The notes below the pieces were generated by a model. It was not told the origin of the DNA. It made no database searches and saw only the letters and a program-made list of their open reading frames with translations. Of a stretch of 49,438 nucleotides of DNA, positions 1 to 8,598 are shown in pieces (the first letter of the stretch is position 1; each line of letters opens with the position of its first letter). Both the position numbers and the translations under genes were made by a program. Origin of the DNA: Paraburkholderia panacisoli (GTDB lineage Bacteria; Pseudomonadota; Gammaproteobacteria; Burkholderiales; Burkholderiaceae); assembly GCF_008369935.1 (NCBI RefSeq), contig NZ_VTUZ01000057.1:1-49438 (forward strand), given 5' to 3'.

Positions 1-173
1 TCGAGACCTGCAAAGCCAATGGCATCGACCCGTACGGCTATCTCACCTGGCTGTTCCGGTGCCTTCCACTAGCGAAGACCGTCGATGACTACGACGCGCT
101 GCTTCCCTGGAAGATGCCCTCCGGACCCCGCTGACCTGCATCGCTACCACACCTCAAGCGCTCTGCCACCTTA
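1..173 (+). mobile_element. Right end of an IS66-family element
   Basis: After the transposase stop the sequence continues to ...GCCACCTTAC at 164-173. Its reverse complement begins GTAAGGTGGC, like the GTAA-beginning ends of IS66 elements. The bases from 174 on belong to the neighbouring IS3-type reading frame, so the element appears to be inserted in an older IS. The exact boundary and the 8-bp target duplication cannot be confirmed without the left end. Confidence 0.55.
3..134 (+). CDS. IS66-family transposase (TnpC), C-terminal end only
   Basis: The first 44 codons of the window read in frame to TGA and end with the pattern YLTWLF..LPLAKT..DYDALLPW, the usual C-terminus of IS66-family DDE transposases. 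The rest of the gene lies outside the window. As part of a transposase it would act on the IS66 terminal repeats. The fragment has no internal stop, so the element may be intact to the left. Confidence 0.85.
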   Translation, partial: ETCKANGIDPYGYLTWLFRCLPLAKTVDDYDALLPWKMPSGPR

Positions 174-206
174 CTCTGAAGGGCGTCGTTCGTGGATCGC
201 ATACGA

Positions 207-704
207 TCAATCGTCCTCTTTGTCTGCCCAGATCGCCTGGACTTTTTTTCTCAGGATCAGCAGCGCAGCCGCTTCCGCCAGCGCCTTCTCCTTGCGCTGC
301 AATTCTTTCTCGAGCTGCTGGATACGCTTCCTGTCCTCTTTCGACTGCTGGCGCTGCTCGCGTGCCTGCTCCCCGGCATTTGCATTGGCCGAACGGCAAG
401 CCGCTCGCCAGGCAGAGACCTGTTCCGGATAAAGGCCCTTCCGACGGCAATACTCGGCCAACTCCGCTACATTGAGCGGCGCGGTTTCCAGCACGACTGC
501 AAACTTGTCCTCCGAAGACCATCCTTCGGGATTTTTCCCATCGCCAGGCACAGCCAACCCTTGTCCTTTCGCCTGTCGGCGCCACGTGTACAACGTCTGT
601 TCTGTAATCCCCGTTTCTCTGGCCAGCGCCGAAACCAGCGCATTCTCCGGCGGCATCATGCGTCGCACCAGCGCTTCTTTTCTTTCAGCTGAGTAGGCTT
701 TCAT
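207..704 (-). CDS. IS3-family transposase OrfA
   Basis: A 165-aa protein with an N-terminal helix-turn-helix (about residues 20-45, ALARETGITEQTLYTWRRQAK), a middle block EYCRRKGLYPEQVSAWR, and a long charged coiled coil (about 105-150) ending in LRKKVQAIWADKEDD. This is the standard OrfA of IS3 elements that make an OrfAB fusion by frameshifting. The OrfB frame opens downstream (around 195-175) but is replaced after a few codons by the IS66 end at 173, so only OrfA is complete. The IS3 copy is therefore expected to be dead. Confidence 0.85.
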   Translation of the reverse strand: MKAYSAERKEALVRRMMPPENALVSALARETGITEQTLYTWRRQAKGQGLAVPGDGKNPEGWSSEDKFAVVLETAPLNVAELAEYCRRKGLYPEQVSAWRAACRSANANAGEQAREQRQQSKEDRKRIQQLEKELQRKEKALAEAAALLILRKKVQAIWADKEDD

Positions 705-811
705 TCACCCTGATTTTACCGCCCCCGGACCATGCCTCTAAGAATCAAATCACACGACAAGTAGTCTGACGCCGGGGGTATCAGGTACGCTCCGGAGTAA
801 GCTCGTTCCGA

Positions 812-1726
812 TCAAGCCCCGCATGTCCGGGCACATTGTTTCGCCGTTGCGGCGGTCCACAGACGCTTCAGAGCGATGTTGGTGCTGTCATGGCGTCTGA
901 CAAAAACCAGGTCGTACGTGGGAGTGGGGTTTTCCACCGGCACAAAAGCGATGTCCATCGCACGTGCGCGAGCCACCCATGGTGGAACGAGGGTAACGCC
1001 GACACCAGCGCCAACGAGAGCAAGCACGGTATGGAGATGATGCGCTTCCTGAGCTACATATGGGGCAAAGCCGGCATCAGCGCAGGTCGCGATAATGATC
1101 TCAAGCAGACGGGATTGAATGGAGGTCGGAAACAGTACAAACGCTTCACCCGTCAGGTCTTCGAGTCTTATCGAGGGTCGAGATGCAAGAACGTGTCCGC
1201 GTGGAAAGACTGCGACAAGCGGCGAAGAAACAAAGACCTTACTCTCCATATTTTCGATTTGGACTGGCCCCGGAAGGAGTCCGATGTCAATCCGCCTGTC
1301 GAGAAGCGCCGTGATCTGCTCTGAGCGATTCATTGTCTGCAAACAAAGCTCGACGTCTGGATATCTCCGCGTATAGTCGCGAATGAGAGGGGGAAGCAAC
1401 GTACAGATAGCATTGTCAACAAATGCCATCCCGATGCGGCCACGGGTCCCTGCTATTGCCTCCTTAGCGATACGCGTCGTTTTGTCAGCCTGTTCAAGCA
1501 ATATACGACACTCATGTAGCATGTAGTGTCCGGCTTCGGTGAGCCGGATTTCATGAGTGTTCCGATCAAACAGGTCGATAGCAAGTTCATCCTCGAACCG
1601 CCTGATCTGTTGACTGAGCGCTGACTGAACGATATTCATGCGCTTTGCGGCACGACCAAAGTGCAGATCTTCTGCCGCTTCAACGAAGTAGCGGACCCGT
1701 CGCAAATCCATAGTGTTTGGCTCCAT
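812..1726 (-). CDS. LysR-family transcriptional regulator
   Basis: A 304-aa protein of typical LysR length. The winged helix-turn-helix is at the N-terminus (MDLRRVRYFVEAAEDLHFGRAAKRMN..QSALSQQIRRFE), followed by a linker helix and a periplasmic-binding-like effector domain (about 95-290). Two starts are possible, at 1726 and five codons in at 1711; the second has GGAG nine bases upstream. It lies 84 bases behind the flavoprotein reductase on the same strand, so the two may be co-transcribed. LysR proteins normally sense a pathway intermediate, but nothing here identifies the ligand. Confidence 0.9.
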   Translation of the reverse strand: MEPNTMDLRRVRYFVEAAEDLHFGRAAKRMNIVQSALSQQIRRFEDELAIDLFDRNTHEIRLTEAGHYMLHECRILLEQADKTTRIAKEAIAGTRGRIGMAFVDNAICTLLPPLIRDYTRRYPDVELCLQTMNRSEQITALLDRRIDIGLLPGPVQIENMESKVFVSSPLVAVFPRGHVLASRPSIRLEDLTGEAFVLFPTSIQSRLLEIIIATCADAGFAPYVAQEAHHLHTVLALVGAGVGVTLVPPWVARARAMDIAFVPVENPTPTYDLVFVRRHDSTNIALKRLWTAATAKQCARTCGA

Positions 1727-1810
1727 CTTCGCAGTAACAAGGGCGGGGTTGCATTTGGCCAGAATTGCGCGAGTAACTTCCGTTGGCGCCTCAATCGAGC
1801 ACTTTTTCCA

Positions 1811-3079
1811 TTATAGGCATGATGATCTGGCCGCATCCTGAGATGCTGTTTGAGCAAGCTCCTTGAGCGTGATTGATGGATCAGCGAGCCGCACGGGATC
1901 GATGACCATGCGATCCTGTACCAGCGCACGGCCCTGCACATAATCTTTGACTGCGTTAACGCAGTCAAGCGCGATTACTCGCTGATTCTTTAGGTAGACC
2001 ACTGAAAAACTTCGATTCTGGGGACTACCGCGTACGATAGCCCGATCATGACCGCTCGACAGGCCAACCGTTTGCATGCGCAAGTCATACTGATTCGACC
2101 AGAACCACGGTACGGCTTTGTAGGGCACCGGTTCCCCTGTGATGAACCCGGCGATTGTGGAGGCCATGTCGTTGGCGTTCTGGACCGATTCCAGTCGAAC
2201 TGTCAGCCCGTCGGCAAAGCTGTTCGGATGTAAGGCACAATCGCCGAGCGCAAAGACGTCCTGCAACGACGTGCGTCCATATTCGTCGATAACGACGCCA
2301 TTCGTGACGTGAGCTCCGGCGGTTCGTAGAGGATCGACCGAAGGGCGGATACCAATGCCGACAATCAGCATTTCGGCGGCGATTGTTTCACCTTTGTCGG
2401 TGCGAACGCCGCAGACTCTTCCGCCCACGCTTTGGATTTCCTGGACAGATGTGCCGAGACGCAGATCGACGCCGTGAGCACGATGCTCCTGTTCGAAGAA
2501 GTGTGAAACGGTCTCGCTCGTAACCCGCGCGAGAACGCGATCGCGTGCTTCGGAGACGGTGACTTTTTTCCCTAGCTTTCGGAATGTTGCTGCGGTTTCC
2601 AGTCCGATGTACCCCCCACCCACTACTGCGACGCGCTCGGTGTGATCCAGTTCCTGAAGTATCCGGTCCACATCTTCGCGGGAGCGAATCGAGTGAATTC
2701 CAGCCACGTCGTGTCCGGGGCAGTTGAGACGCTGTGCGTGGCCCCCAGCCGCCCAGATCAGCTTTCGATAGCGCAGTGTTCCTCCGGCCGAGGTGGTCGC
2801 GGTGTGGAGCACTGGATCAATCGAAACTACGGCGTTGCCGGTCAGCAGGTTGACGTCGCGGTCTGCCCAGAATTTACCCGGCCTGATCAATATGCGTTCG
2901 AGCGTTTTTTCGCCAGCGAGATAGTCCTTCGAAAGAGGAGGGCGCTCGTAAGGATAATCAACCTCTTCTCCCACCATTGCGATGGTTCCAGCAAAGCCAC
3001 GGTGCCGCAAGGCGATGGCAACCTGGGAGCCACCGTGACCGGTTCCCACGATAAGTATGTCATAGTGACCTGACATCAT
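1811..3079 (-). CDS. FAD-dependent ferredoxin/rubredoxin reductase-type oxidoreductase
   Basis: About 422 aa. It starts at the ATG at 3079 or 3076 (GGAGACA just upstream); the longer open frame to 3166 adds a non-conserved tail. It has an N-terminal FAD fold GTGHGG (about 11-16), a central NAD(P) fold VVGGGYIGLE, the second FAD motif DVFALGDCA, and a C-terminal reductase domain. This is the layout of BphA4/putidaredoxin-reductase enzymes, which pass electrons from NAD(P)H to a ferredoxin serving an oxygenase. No ferredoxin, Rieske oxygenase or P450 is in the window, so its partner is unknown. Confidence 0.88.
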   Translation of the reverse strand: MMSGHYDILIVGTGHGGSQVAIALRHRGFAGTIAMVGEEVDYPYERPPLSKDYLAGEKTLERILIRPGKFWADRDVNLLTGNAVVSIDPVLHTATTSAGGTLRYRKLIWAAGGHAQRLNCPGHDVAGIHSIRSREDVDRILQELDHTERVAVVGGGYIGLETAATFRKLGKKVTVSEARDRVLARVTSETVSHFFEQEHRAHGVDLRLGTSVQEIQSVGGRVCGVRTDKGETIAAEMLIVGIGIRPSVDPLRTAGAHVTNGVVIDEYGRTSLQDVFALGDCALHPNSFADGLTVRLESVQNANDMASTIAGFITGEPVPYKAVPWFWSNQYDLRMQTVGLSSGHDRAIVRGSPQNRSFSVVYLKNQRVIALDCVNAVKDYVQGRALVQDRMVIDPVRLADPSITLKELAQTASQDAARSSCL

Positions 3080-3166
3080 TGTCTCCGCTGAGTATCTTTT
3101 GAAATCTGGACAATGAATAGCTGACGGACTGGGGCGATGGTCATGAAGGAGAAGCGCAGGGCGCAC

Positions 3167-4127
3167 TCCAGGGCTGCGTCCGAGATTTGTTGTGGCCAGC
3201 CTCAGCTACTTGTCGCAGTACGTTTGGACTGGATGCGCATTCCACCCGCGTATAGGTAAGCGCGCTGTTCAAAGGGTTAGTGCGTTATTTGTGGACTCTA
3301 GGCGTTACCGGATTTTGCGTCCATTAATTAATTGTGATCGAGACATTACCGTTAGTTATCTGCAATACACTTTTTTCAGAAAATCTGGCACCGCGCTCAT
3401 TAGGCATCCTTCCGGAGGGTCGCTTGATTCAAAAAGGCACTTTTTAGTGCTATCGGGTGACAAGGAAATGCAGTTCTTTTTTATGGTGCATCCAACCAAG
3501 CTCCGGTACGAAGCGCAAGTCGAAGGCGCGCGGTAGAGCGCGTTAGACTCGACGATTGGCGTAAAGAGACGATTTTATTACCTGCTCGCACGCTATCAGT
3601 TTCGGTTAGTATGAGTTTTAGGTCTATCGTGACGCCGAAGCCGGTTTTGAAGTGTCGCTGGCACGAGGGCGTGGTACGGAGCTATGGGGCTAGTGGATGA
3701 TGTTGCTGCCATGCTTATCGAGCGTGTGCTGACCTGCTACGACCAGCAGCCCAGCTCTGCGGCAATTTGGATTGTCTTTGAGTGTCTGGTTGACGCTGAT
3801 GGAACCCACCCCGTCTTCTGCCGATAGCCAAATCCGTAGACTGGATCCGAGACTGCTGATGTGCTACGCCCGTAGGCTGGCCGTTTGGTCTATACAACGG
3901 AACCGTTTCACGGAACGTACGTACGGCCTGCGTTGACAGTCAGAGTATCGTTCAGCAGTGCAAGTAGAAGTCGCCTTTCGTGCACCAGCAATTCGAACAA
4001 GGTCCTGCACGTAACATTCTCGCCGAACGCTGAGGAAGGCGCACGAGCTTTCCCACGCAGAGTCGTGCGCCGCCTTCAATCAAACGGTAAGTCGTCTACT
4101 AGCCACGTAGCGTACCGTCAACCACGA
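3167..4127. other. 960-bp stretch without a convincing gene
   Basis: No frame shows sustained coding character or a good ribosome site. The 114-aa open frame at 3192-3536 (+) looks like chance. A short open frame at 3684-3827 (+) has a faint resemblance to a stretch of IS1380-type transposases (MLIERVL..YDQQP...WIVFE), which could mean an old insertion, but this is weak. The region is more AT-rich near 3290-3500. Confidence 0.4.
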
Positions 4128-4481
4128 TCAGCGACCGTTTATGTAAGGCGTCAGGTAGGTCTTCACTGATTGGACACCAGGGACGTCTTTTGTCACCTCG
4201 TCGGCTTTCGCAATTTGACCGGGATCTGGGACGGTTCCATGGAGAGTGATAACTCCACGCTGTGCGGTTATGAGCACGTTGCCTGTATCGATGTGTTGCG
4301 CTTCGAGCGCGCGGCGGACGTCCTTTGACAACTGCCGGTCAGCGCGACGCTGCTCCTTCTTTGTAACCGGTACAGATTGAGTCTCTTGCGCGACGCTAAC
4401 GACGGGGATGGCCATGGAGGTACCAACCAGAAAAGCAGAAACTGCAAGTACACCAATAGTCCTACTTGCCTTCGGATTCAT
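4128..4481 (-). CDS. Exported single-BON-domain protein
   Basis: 117 aa from the ATG at 4481, chosen because GGAG sits about eight bases upstream and a signal peptide follows at once (basic MNPKASR, then a hydrophobic run to about residue 30, AVSAFLVGT.. and VSVA-QE). The mature part has one BON domain (about 55-115): ALEAQHIDTGNVLITAQRG, VITLHGTVPD, ADEVTKDVPGVQSV. BON proteins sit in the periplasm or on the outer membrane and are linked to envelope stress and lipid binding. The gene stands alone. Confidence 0.85.
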   Translation of the reverse strand: MNPKASRTIGVLAVSAFLVGTSMAIPVVSVAQETQSVPVTKKEQRRADRQLSKDVRRALEAQHIDTGNVLITAQRGVITLHGTVPDPGQIAKADEVTKDVPGVQSVKTYLTPYINGR

Positions 4482-4888
4482 GGACGGCTCCGGTTTGAGT
4501 GAAAGAGACACTCGTGACTTCTGGTGAAGAGATGGAAATCCTGTAGCTACATGGGTTGACACTGATAGTTTCATCGGTCGGATCTGCGACCCGAGGCATG
4601 TCAGGTGGGTTGCTGTGATTTGAACGTTGTGAATCCGATGCCAGAAATGGATGTCCACTCCTGAACGCTGCGCTTCCTGATTACATGGAGAGTTGGCTCT
4701 GGTCTAATCATGTTCGCTTTGCGCAGGACAGATATGGCGAGTTCACGAAAGCCGAAGTCATGATGCAACGGGACCGTTCCAGATTGACGCACGGTTGCTC
4801 TGATCAATAGCACGCTTCGGTTGTTACCGGAAACTTGCCACATGATCCGTCCCGGTTCGACGTTGATTTTGCGATCGATGACGAGGGA

Positions 4889-5062
4889 CTAATTTCGTAA
4901 TCGAACGCGCGCTTTCGATTTGGCACAGCGCCAGGCCTCGTTGCAAGTTTGCATCCGTAAATGCCTGTATCGGCGTCTGGTGAGGATGCGTTCAGGTGCG
5001 GGGTGAAAAAGCGCCGGCGCGGTGGGGTGCAGTCCGTGGTGCACGACAAGATGATAGGCCAT
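4889..5062 (-). CDS. Possible 57-aa small protein, unknown
   Basis: The frame starts at the ATG at 5062, behind an AGGAG seven bases upstream, 35 bases past the end of the decarboxylase-like gene on the same strand. The product begins MAYHLVVHHG and is rich in Arg, His and Cys; I recognise no family. The good ribosome site is the only support, and codon use is unconvincing. The rest of 4482-5097 holds nothing I can identify. Confidence 0.25.
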   Translation of the reverse strand: MAYHLVVHHGLHPTAPALFHPAPERILTRRRYRHLRMQTCNEAWRCAKSKARVRLRN

Positions 5063-5097
5063 CGCGAAACTCCTGCGCCGTTCATTGGATGGCCGAG

Positions 5098-6066
5098 TCA
5101 CATTCTCTGATTTATTTTCAATACTCGATCAGCATTTCCGTGCGCAATTTTCGCACGATCGGCGGGAGAGACCGGCATGGTCTCAAAGAACGCCCTGCCT
5201 TGTGAGTTTTGACTGAACGGATAATCGACGCTAAACATGATACGGTCGGTGCCGAATGTTGTCAGCGCTGTTAGGAACGGCGGCGTCGTAAAAATGCCGC
5301 TCGTTGTAATGTAGACACGATCAACGATCGTCTCACTGACTGGTCTGCTCAGGCCGCCATGCCCGATGAGAATGTCGTCCACCCGGCCAAGCATGAACGG
5401 AAGCATCTCTCCCATATGGCCAACGATCACGGTCAGCCCTGGGTATCGCTCAAATGCGCCGGTCAGGACCAAGCGGAGGACATGAATGGCGGTTTCGGAG
5501 TGCCAGCCAAATGCTCCTGAGGCGAGTAATGCACTCGCCGGACCCGGCAGGCGGTCGTAGTAGATATCGTAGACGGTCTTGGGTGGCAGATTGGGGTGAA
5601 TGTAAATCGGCACGTCCAGCGCTGCGGCCCGCTCCAGTACCGGGCAGAATCGAGGATCGTCCAGAAAGCGGTCTTCCGTCAGTCCGTTGACCATCGCGCC
5701 GCAGAAGCCAAGATCACGCACGGTACGTTCCAGTTCGTCGGCGGCTGCGTGGGGCTCGCGCATGGGCAGATGCGCAAAGCCACCAAATCGCTCGGGGTGC
5801 CTGCGCAGCGCTGCAGCGAGCGTATTGTTGGTTTCAGTCGCGAGGCGTATTCCCTCGTTCCCGTCGAGCAGGTCGGCCCCAGGCAGCGATGCAGAAACGA
5901 CCTGGTAAGTGATGCCGTGATCGTCCATATCCTGGATACGACCGCTATCCAGGTCCGCTAGCGTGGCCTTGCGCGGGGCCGTGAATCCGGGATTTGTACG
6001 GAGGTCGAAATAAGCCTCCAGGAGTGAGGGGGCGATGAAGTGCTCTTCGAGGGCGACAATACGCAT
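5098..6066 (-). CDS. Amidohydrolase-family decarboxylase (ACMSD / gamma-resorcylate decarboxylase type)
   Basis: 322 aa from the ATG at 6066, where the conserved family N-terminus MRIVALEEHF begins; an upstream ATG at 6096 adds ten non-conserved residues. Predicted metal ligands are in place: E7 and H9 (EEH), H157 (YIHP) and D281 (SVDYPF), with the GHMGE block at 217-220. Members use a divalent metal to remove CO2 from aromatic acids (2,6-dihydroxybenzoate, 2,3-dihydroxybenzoate) or from aminocarboxymuconate semialdehyde. It lies downstream of an aldehyde dehydrogenase on the same strand with a 164-base gap. The substrate is not readable from sequence alone. Confidence 0.87.
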   Translation of the reverse strand: MRIVALEEHFIAPSLLEAYFDLRTNPGFTAPRKATLADLDSGRIQDMDDHGITYQVVSASLPGADLLDGNEGIRLATETNNTLAAALRRHPERFGGFAHLPMREPHAAADELERTVRDLGFCGAMVNGLTEDRFLDDPRFCPVLERAAALDVPIYIHPNLPPKTVYDIYYDRLPGPASALLASGAFGWHSETAIHVLRLVLTGAFERYPGLTVIVGHMGEMLPFMLGRVDDILIGHGGLSRPVSETIVDRVYITTSGIFTTPPFLTALTTFGTDRIMFSVDYPFSQNSQGRAFFETMPVSPADRAKIAHGNADRVLKINQRM

Positions 6067-6230
6067 GATTTTCTCGACGGGGATAACGTTCACCATGTCC
6101 GCTGCAGTCGTTTCAGGCGCAATGGTGAAGAAGTGAAGAAGCTGCGTCGACTGGTTGCCAAGCCAGGTAGCCGGTAAGTGGGCTCCTGCTCCTGACCTGG
6201 CTCCCCCGGGCGGGACGGCGTTTATTGAGG

Positions 6231-7718
6231 TCAGTATTTGATCCCGATGGCCTTCGTCTCCGTGTAGGCCTCGATACCTGCTTTGCCCAACTCGTAGCCG
6301 ATGCCGGACTGCTTGAAGCCTCCAAAGGGGAGCGCACCGAGGTCGCCACCGTTGATCTCGATGATGCCGGCGTCGATCGTTTGGGCGAGTCGGTGTGCAT
6401 GGCCTAGATCCCGCGTCCAGATGGCGGCGGCGAGGCCATATTCCGAATCGTTGGCCATCTCGGGAAGTGCATCGAGATCGTTGTCCGAGAACTTCGAGAC
6501 ACAGAGCACGGGTCCGAAGATTTCTTCACGAACGACTGACATGTCCCGACGCGTATTGGCGAGCAGCGTTGGCTCGATGAAATATCCCGGACCATCGATG
6601 GCCCGCCCACCCGTTACCACTTCCGCTCCCTCCCGTTTGCCGGCAGCAATGTATTCGAGCACGCGCTTGCGCTGGCCTTCGGAGATCAACGGCCCCATCT
6701 CCGTGTCGGGGGAAAGGGGCGCGCCGATCTTCACACTCCTCGCGCGGGCCTCGAAACCTTCCACCACCTGGTCATAGACCCGTTCATGGACGAAAAGCCT
6801 TGTGCCCGCAGCGCAGAACTGCCCGGTCTTGAAGAAGATGCCCGATGACACGGCATTGGTGGCCGCCTCGATGTCGGCATCAGGGAAAATGAAAACCGGC
6901 GATTTTCCGCCGAGTTCGAGCGTGACGCGCTTGAGCGTCCCCGATGCGTCCACGAGGAGCGACTTGCCCGTGTCCGTCGAACCGGTGAAGGCGATCTTCG
7001 CGACGCCGGCGTGCCTGGCCAGTGCGCGCCCGGCGACGCCGCCTTCTCCTGTCACGACATTGAATACGCCCGGAGGGATGTCAGCTTCGACCATCAGTTC
7101 GGCAAGGCGCAGCGCGGTCAATGGAGCGAGTCCGGCAGGCTTGAGCACCATGGTGCAGCCGGCAGCCAGGGCGGGTCCGATCTTGAACATGGCGAGAAGA
7201 AATGACGCATTCCAGGGCGTGATCGCGCCGACCACGCCGATCGGTTGCCGAAGGGAAAATGACAGTGCGCCCGGCCGACTATCGCTCATGGGCACGTCGC
7301 CGCCCACCTTGTCGATCCATCCCGTACTGTGCCGGAGCACGTCGATTGCTCGTGCGATATCACCGTAGCGGGTGTGGGTGACGGGGTTGCCGCCGTCGAT
7401 CGATTCCAGCGTTGCGAGTTCGTCTACATTGCGTTCGATGGCGTCTGCAAGCGCCAGAAGCCTGCGCGTGCGAGCCGCGGCGGGCATCGTCGACCATCCG
7501 CCCTTGAAAGCCTTGTCGGCTGCGAGCACGGCGCGATCAATATCTTCGGCGCTCCCGGCTGCGACCGTCGTCAACGTGCGTCCCGTTGCTGGCTCGATGA
7601 CATCGGTACGTCCCTGACCTAGTGCGTCGGTCCATTTGCCGTCGATGAAGAGGTTATGTTGCCGCTGGATGAAGCCGGAGCGCAGGCGCGCTTCGTGTTC
7701 CGCAAACTGGTTGCTCAT
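6231..7718 (-). CDS. NAD(P)-dependent aldehyde dehydrogenase
   Basis: 495 aa, standard ALDH length. The start at 7718 has GAGG about eight bases upstream; the open frame extends further with no support. Catalytic Glu268 (LELGGKSP) and Cys302 (TGQFCAAG) are present, with the cofactor loop FTGSTDTG and the C-terminal block PFGGFKQSGIG. It oxidises an aldehyde to the acid in the cytosol. It is the third gene of a run OYE1-SDR-ALDH with gaps of 74 and 65 bases, likely one operon in which an alcohol/aldehyde is processed after enone reduction. Confidence 0.93.
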   Translation of the reverse strand: MSNQFAEHEARLRSGFIQRQHNLFIDGKWTDALGQGRTDVIEPATGRTLTTVAAGSAEDIDRAVLAADKAFKGGWSTMPAAARTRRLLALADAIERNVDELATLESIDGGNPVTHTRYGDIARAIDVLRHSTGWIDKVGGDVPMSDSRPGALSFSLRQPIGVVGAITPWNASFLLAMFKIGPALAAGCTMVLKPAGLAPLTALRLAELMVEADIPPGVFNVVTGEGGVAGRALARHAGVAKIAFTGSTDTGKSLLVDASGTLKRVTLELGGKSPVFIFPDADIEAATNAVSSGIFFKTGQFCAAGTRLFVHERVYDQVVEGFEARARSVKIGAPLSPDTEMGPLISEGQRKRVLEYIAAGKREGAEVVTGGRAIDGPGYFIEPTLLANTRRDMSVVREEIFGPVLCVSKFSDNDLDALPEMANDSEYGLAAAIWTRDLGHAHRLAQTIDAGIIEINGGDLGALPFGGFKQSGIGYELGKAGIEAYTETKAIGIKY

Positions 7719-7783
7719 GGGGTTTGCCTCTTGGGGATCAAGACAACGGCCGGGTATGGATTCCTGGCCGAACGAAAGGGTCT

Positions 7784-8524
7784 TCAGGAAATCTTGTATT
7801 GGCCGCCGTCGACGACGAGTGCTTGCCCGGTGACGAATGCCGCGTCGTCGCTCGTGAGAAAGAGGACCGGGCCAGCGATGTCGGTTGGCTCGGCAAAACG
7901 CTTGATCGCCTGCTGCTGCCACACGCTTTTCTTGAACTCGTCCGGCACACCGCTCGTACCGGGGGTGTTGGTGAGCGCAGGCAGGATCGCATTGACGGTA
8001 ATACCGTCAGTTGCAACATCATTGGCTAAACCCCGGGCAAAACCGATGACGCCCATCTTGGCAGCCATGTAATGGCTCAGGCCGGTGATGGCGATGCCGA
8101 TCGAGTTGGACGAGAAATTGACGAAGCGCCCCCATTTCCTCTGGCGCATGCTGGGAAGGAACTGTTTTGCGCTGAAGTAATGCGAGTCGAGATTGACGGC
8201 GAACGTCCGCCGCCACGCGTCCAGGTCGAGCTCGTCAATCACGATATTTGGATAGATACCGGCGTTGTTCACGACAATGTCCACTTCACCTAGATCGCGT
8301 TCGACGAACTGCGCCACGTGTTTCCAGCCGCTTTCGTAGGAAATGTCGGCTTCGATCGCAATGGCGGTGCCCCCGATCAGCGAGGCGGTTTCGACGGGCT
8401 TTTTCAAATCGACCAGCGCGACCTTCGCGCCATGCGCCGCCAGGCGGACGGCAACCTCCCGTCCGATACCTTGTGCCGCGCCGGTCACGACCGCTATCCG
8501 GTTTTTGTGTGTCTTCTCAGTCAT
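7784..8524 (-). CDS. Short-chain dehydrogenase/reductase
   Basis: 246 aa with a GAGGAA ribosome site directly upstream. Classical SDR features: TGAAQGIG cofactor loop at 14-21, NNAG at about 86-89, and the triad Ser139, Tyr152, Lys156 (Y-M-A-A-K). It interconverts an alcohol and a ketone with NAD(P)H. It lies between the OYE1 and ALDH genes and is probably co-transcribed with them. Confidence 0.92.
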   Translation of the reverse strand: MTEKTHKNRIAVVTGAAQGIGREVAVRLAAHGAKVALVDLKKPVETASLIGGTAIAIEADISYESGWKHVAQFVERDLGEVDIVVNNAGIYPNIVIDELDLDAWRRTFAVNLDSHYFSAKQFLPSMRQRKWGRFVNFSSNSIGIAITGLSHYMAAKMGVIGFARGLANDVATDGITVNAILPALTNTPGTSGVPDEFKKSVWQQQAIKRFAEPTDIAGPVLFLTSDDAAFVTGQALVVDGGQYKIS

Positions 8525-8598
8525 GTTTTCCTCTGAATCGTTTAGAAGGGAAGGGAGTGGCCGGCGATACTGCGTAGCAGGCGCCCCAAAAGGTCTGC

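Noticed and set aside
3192..3536. 114-codon open frame on the plus strand
   Set aside because: No ribosome site, irregular composition and no recognisable motif; lies in an AT-richer gap.
3684..3827. Possible IS1380-type transposase fragment
   Set aside because: The similarity is only a few residues and no flanking fragment or terminal repeat supports it, so it is kept only as a remark in the gap entry.
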